Shown here: positions 60,579 through 64,000 of the stretch, piece by piece
Position numbering within the stretch: position 1 is the stretch's first letter
Layout of the letters: each line of letters begins with the position of its first letter
Origin: Vishniacozyma victoriae
Lineage: Eukaryota > Basidiomycota > Tremellomycetes > Tremellales > Bulleribasidiaceae
Assembly: GCA_017654735.1 (NCBI GenBank)
Contig: JADPYG010000006.1
Coordinates: forward strand, 124,001 to 188,000
Direction: 5' to 3'
DNA length: 64,000 nt
The notes under the pieces: generated by a model
Told to the model about the DNA's origin: nothing
Databases searched by the model: none
The model's input: the letters and a program-made list of their open reading frames with translations, nothing else
Translations under genes and position numbers: made by a program

Positions 60579-62572
60579 CTAAGCTTCCTCTCTGCCACTC
60601 TCCTGCCTCTTGGGAGAGGAGTCATCACCACCTGGCTCGAAAGATGAGCTCGCCATGAACGGAGACTTCGCCCGCAGGTATTCGCCCTTAATCTGATCGT
60701 CAGTTAATGTACCTTCCGTGTCTGAACGGGACGCACTAGAAGAACGACAGGCACGACAGAAAGAGCTAGAGCTAAGAATCCAAGCAGACTGCAAGTCAGT
60801 GCCGAAAACGAACAATATTACATTGACTTACCTGCCTGCCCATTGATATCCGAGGTTCTTGAAAAGCGCCTGACTTCCGAGAGGAAGGAAAGCCCCAAAC
60901 ATATTCTACTGGGTGAGCGGAGGCGAGGCGCGCTCAGGTCACTCACTCGTCCAAGGGACGCGGCCGATAAAGCAGAACTGGCATATTTCTCGTATGCGTC
61001 GGTCAAATAGGTCACTAATCGTCAGACATGGCCTATCCGACTCATGTTCACTCACCAGTGGCCATATAGATACTGTAAATTCCGAGCCCGATTAATCCAA
61101 TGGCAAGTGTGGGTACCATGAAATGGACGTGAGGGTAACTCGACCATCCGTACCAGAAAAGACCGGCGGTGAAAAGTAGACTTCCAGGGATGGAGAAGTA
61201 CAGCCTCGCTTCTGGGACTGGCTTGCCGGGCTGTTTCTTGTTCTTGTGGCCGGAACTGAGGTAAAGGCGGTCTTGGAAGGGATTGATGATAGTTCCGATG
61301 ATCGCTCCTACTGATAAAGCTAATTGAATGAGAGACGTTTGGAATGTGTTGAAACCGTAACTTTTATCAGCGACGACCGAGATTGAGGCTTACTTTTTGC
61401 CGAAAGTCTGAGGAATACTAGACTGGAAGAGGAAGAGGAGTCCCCAAGCTAAAACTTAGCTACAAACCGAAGAGGATGTTGACGTGACTTACCGAAAGAT
61501 ACCCAAAGAGTAAAGGAAATGACAACAAACTCCGTAACCAGCATCTTGGTAGGTCTCAAGAAGCTGACCTTGACATTGGTCAAAATCGAGGTCTTGTCCA
61601 ATTCCGCCTTTGCATAAACATCTCTCCCAGTTTCCTTCCTGATCTTCTTGGCCTTCTTCATCAGGATCACATCACCTCTTGTTTCCCTTAACAAGAACCA
61701 AAAGACAGGGAGAAGACCACCGCAGACGATGAGCTGGATCCAAAAGATCCAATGCCAATTCAGCGGGTCCTGGTTGGTCTGTATAGCTCCTCCGATAAAT
61801 GGGCCGAGGGCGATACCGACCACGGAAGTCATACCGAAGATACTCATGGGGATACTTCGTTCTGACGTCAGTTCGCTATCCAATGTCATGAACCTACCTT
61901 TGGGTCCTTTTCAAATATCCGCGATGGATCCACCGACCAGATTGATAGCCACCGAACTTGCTCCTCCACCAAAGAATCGAGTTGTAATCATGGTCGCAAA
62001 GTTCGTTCCGACTCCGGAAGGTACAAGGAAGATGAGGAAGACGATGTAAGAGATCTGGCAATCAGCTACTCCTCATTCCTCATTGATGGGAGCTCACAAA
62101 GTATCCGGGCATTCGGCCGGAGTTCTCGGTCATAGGAACAAAGATCAATGGCCAAAATGCCGCTCCGATATTCCAACTCGTAGTGGCCCAGTATAGAGTG
62201 GGGAAGTTTTCTTGGGATATATCGAATTCTTCCTCCATGTATGCATTCCCAGAACCATAGGCTCCTGCAGGTAGACCGAACAAAATTGATCTATTCGTTA
62301 GGTGTCTACGTCTGGTATCATACCTTCGGTCACTTACATGACGCAGACGGCTATGGTGACGGTCCACTTGTATCCTTTTGACCAGTTGAATGGATTCTCC
62401 GGATCATCTGGTCCATCCCAATCAATCACCTCCCGTCCATCTTTCTCGGTTCTGCTTTGACGACCGGCACTCGACGGCGAATGCAATGTGGCTAGGAGAT
62501 CAATGAATGTCTCACAAGAATGTGCAACTCACTATCATCTTCGTGTTGTGATTCTGCTGTTCCCCCAGCCAT
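60579..62572 (-). pseudogene. DHA1-type MFS transporter with one in-frame TGA
   Basis: Eleven exons (62572-62533, 62491-62338, 62290-62098, 62054-61898, 61861-61493, 61448-61394, 61360-61056, 61014-60947, 60905-60832, 60788-60737, 60692-60579) give 526 codons in one frame. Codon 177 is TGA (61911-61913). The opening WDGPDDPENPFNWSKGYKW and the helices LFGLPAGAYGSG, NLVGGSIADI, MTSVVGIALGPFIGGAIQ and VVLLIKGEYLRAKSPF place it with fungal polyamine/drug H+ antiporters (Tpo/Flr group). The TGA stands where this family normally has Trp (ADIW), one base from TGG. Every other exon and splice site is intact, so the gene was functional until recently, or the base is a sequence error or is read through. 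A splice that skips the stop would delete the conserved GGSIADI motif. Confidence 0.82.
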
Positions 62573-63095
62573 AGTCAATTGATCTCAAGTCTTCGTGTAT
62601 GGTGGTAGAAGTACAATGCCAAACAATCCGACCTCGCATCCCGACTCAACAGCTACATATCGACTTCGTATTTTAGCCAATCACGCCGAAAAGCCTCAGT
62701 AATGTGGTCGTCATTCTACTTGAAATTGTAGATGTGTCAGCGCAGATTAGCAGATCCGCTCTCTAAATCCGCCAGTCGCCCCTGGGTCCTGGATCTACTT
62801 GAGAGTTCACCTTGGAAAGAAGCCTGCTTGTTTGGAGATACGTCTCAGGCATGAAGGAATGCGCATCCAAAGTTTCTTCACAGAAGACATGCAGCCCAAG
62901 CGAGTCGGCCGGGTATGGAAGCGATGATCGACGACGGATGCCGCCGGTACGCCAGGCACACGCAATAATTACACTTTTTGCCGTCCGTTGCAACTCAGGG
63001 GTCAGGTTAACCTGCGCCCTTTTTACCCTCCTTCTGGATGCCCAGGAAAGATGACTCAGGTGCATATGTACAAGAAGAGGCCTTATACTCTCGGA
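62573..63095. promoter_or_regulatory. Promoter region of the MFS gene
   Basis: 523 bp between the MFS start and the end of the Sur7-like gene, both on the minus strand. Frames at 62763-63065 (minus) and 62812-63054 (plus) overlap each other and look non-coding. Confidence 0.45.
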
Positions 63096-63993
63096 TTACA
63101 GATGAATATCACCATGCTCGCCCGCATCCTCCTTCTCCGGTAACTCGTCGTCGTTATCTTTATTAAAAGACCGCCATCTCCATAAAAGCAGGACACTGGC
63201 CAGAGTAATCAATATCTATCTTGTCAGTATTCGTGACCACTCGAAAATGTCCATGAGACTCACGGATCCCACTAGACCTATCCATACAGCATTCCCTCTC
63301 GTTACCTCAAAAGCCGAACTACGGTCCTTTCGACTATTGTACTCCGCTATGCCCTCCTCCAAAGCAGGCGCCAGGCGAACGCCAAATGCAAATCCAATCC
63401 AACACAGTATGCAACTCAGAAGGACAAGTCCGATTGTCGTCTTGGCATTCAGCTTTAGTCGCGAACCTCACCTTGGGCGTTCACTTACTATTCTAGCAAT
63501 ATATGGACGGCTCTTCGTCGAAAAGACTTCATATAGCCATGGACCAAATGCGATGAGAAGAAGGAGGAAGCTGACCAGATAGCACACCAACGGTCCAGTG
63601 TCGTGACTTCCCAAAAGCGAGAGGATGGCGTATTGCTGTGGGAGTCCAGGCTGGGTGGTGACGACAGACACCGTCGCAGTGAGGCTATACGCCCCTAATG
63701 AGCTCGTACATCCGTGTAAAGCGGAACCCCTTCATATATCAGCATATATATTGACAGTAAGCAGAATAGACTTGCTCCAAACCAAAGCCAGATGAACAAG
63801 CACCCCACATCCCTGCTCGTAGATACGCTCTACTCGTAGCTGTCGTTACTTGAGCAAAGTAGATATTGGGAGTAGCACTGGCCGAGAGGATCGTGACCAG
63901 GAACAACGCGAACGTCGCGACTGATTATAAGCATGCATCCAGCAATCGACACTCACCCAGCAGAAAGGTGATAATCTTCTCCAGCTGCGCCAT
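63096..63993 (-). CDS. Sur7/PalI-like four-helix membrane protein
   Basis: Six exons (63993-63957, 63920-63809, 63729-63489, 63440-63264, 63263 excluded as intron, 63215-63096; five coding blocks in the final model) give 228 residues. The opening MAQLEKIITFLLVATFALFL is helix 1. An extracellular part with GCTSSLGAYSLTATV follows, then YLVSFLLLLIAFGPWLYEVF, TIGLVLLSCILCWIGFAFGV and ILITLASVLLLWRWR. The tail is acidic (NKDNDDELPEKEDAGEH). This fits the Sur7/PalI superfamily. Intron 2 (63730-63808, donor GTGGGG) was picked only because it keeps the frame; it removes a tempting WGAC motif, so this junction is doubtful. The ATG lies 8 bases inside the window edge, so an upstream start outside the window cannot be excluded. 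Confidence 0.6.
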
Positions 63994-64000
63994 GCTGGGC

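Noticed and set aside
60693..60736. 20-nt intron near the MFS C-terminus
   Set aside because: Donor GTGCGT gives a 44-nt intron and joins VVLL to KGEYLRAKS, which fits the family better.

Overview
The window is nuclear DNA of a basidiomycete yeast, most probably a tremellomycete of the Cryptococcus/Kwoniella type. This rests on gene content (LCB2 together with the fungal sphingolipid C9-methyltransferase SMT1, a TGY-type Hog1 MAP kinase, a QDE-1-like RNA-dependent RNA polymerase) and on gene architecture. Nearly every gene is split by many short introns of about 34-50 nt, with GT donors and a CTGAC/CTGAT branch site a few bases before the AG. I rebuilt exon chains by hand for 34 protein genes. 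All have coding lengths divisible by three, and all but one (the MFS gene at 60579-62572) read through without an internal stop. I saw no rRNA, tRNA, CRISPR array or intact transposon.

1-30.3 kb is a normal conserved core: a small unknown membrane protein; an RNAi-type RdRP; TTI2; a monocarboxylate-type MFS transporter; nucleoporin POM152 diverging from SYS1; LCB2; an SLC35F/Thi74-like transporter diverging from an XPG-family nuclease; HOG1; mitochondrial PheRS (MSF1) diverging from COG1; and the KEOPS subunit CGI121.

30.8-39.2 kb holds a tandem pair of bestrophin-like (UPF0187) channel genes with identical first-five-exon lengths but strongly diverged sequence, then ASE1/PRC1 diverging from CHO1 (phosphatidylserine synthase).

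39.4-46.2 kb is the first lineage-specific block. Seven consecutive genes encode small secreted or single-pass membrane proteins. Five of them are probable tandem duplicates (signal peptide, short ectodomain, one transmembrane helix, basic tail), flanked by two proteins that share a 'WSGG' ectodomain.

46.5-53.7 kb returns to conserved genes: SMT1, an Old Yellow Enzyme and an arrestin-domain protein with a PPSY motif. 54.1-56.8 kb is the second lineage-specific block: three tandem copies of an unknown coiled-coil protein family, each with a 7-nt first exon and the same promoter element 112-123 bp upstream of the ATG. 57.2-64 kb holds an F-box protein, a PalI/Rim9-like protein, an MFS transporter interrupted by one in-frame TGA, and a Sur7-like four-helix membrane protein at the right edge.

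Functional links: LCB2 starts sphingoid-base synthesis, and SMT1, 30 kb away, methylates the ceramide base later in the same pathway. HOG1, the Rim9-like protein and the arrestin are all parts of stress or membrane-trafficking signalling. SYS1 and COG1 both act at the Golgi. The two small families are the best candidates for undescribed biology here; their functions cannot be read from sequence.
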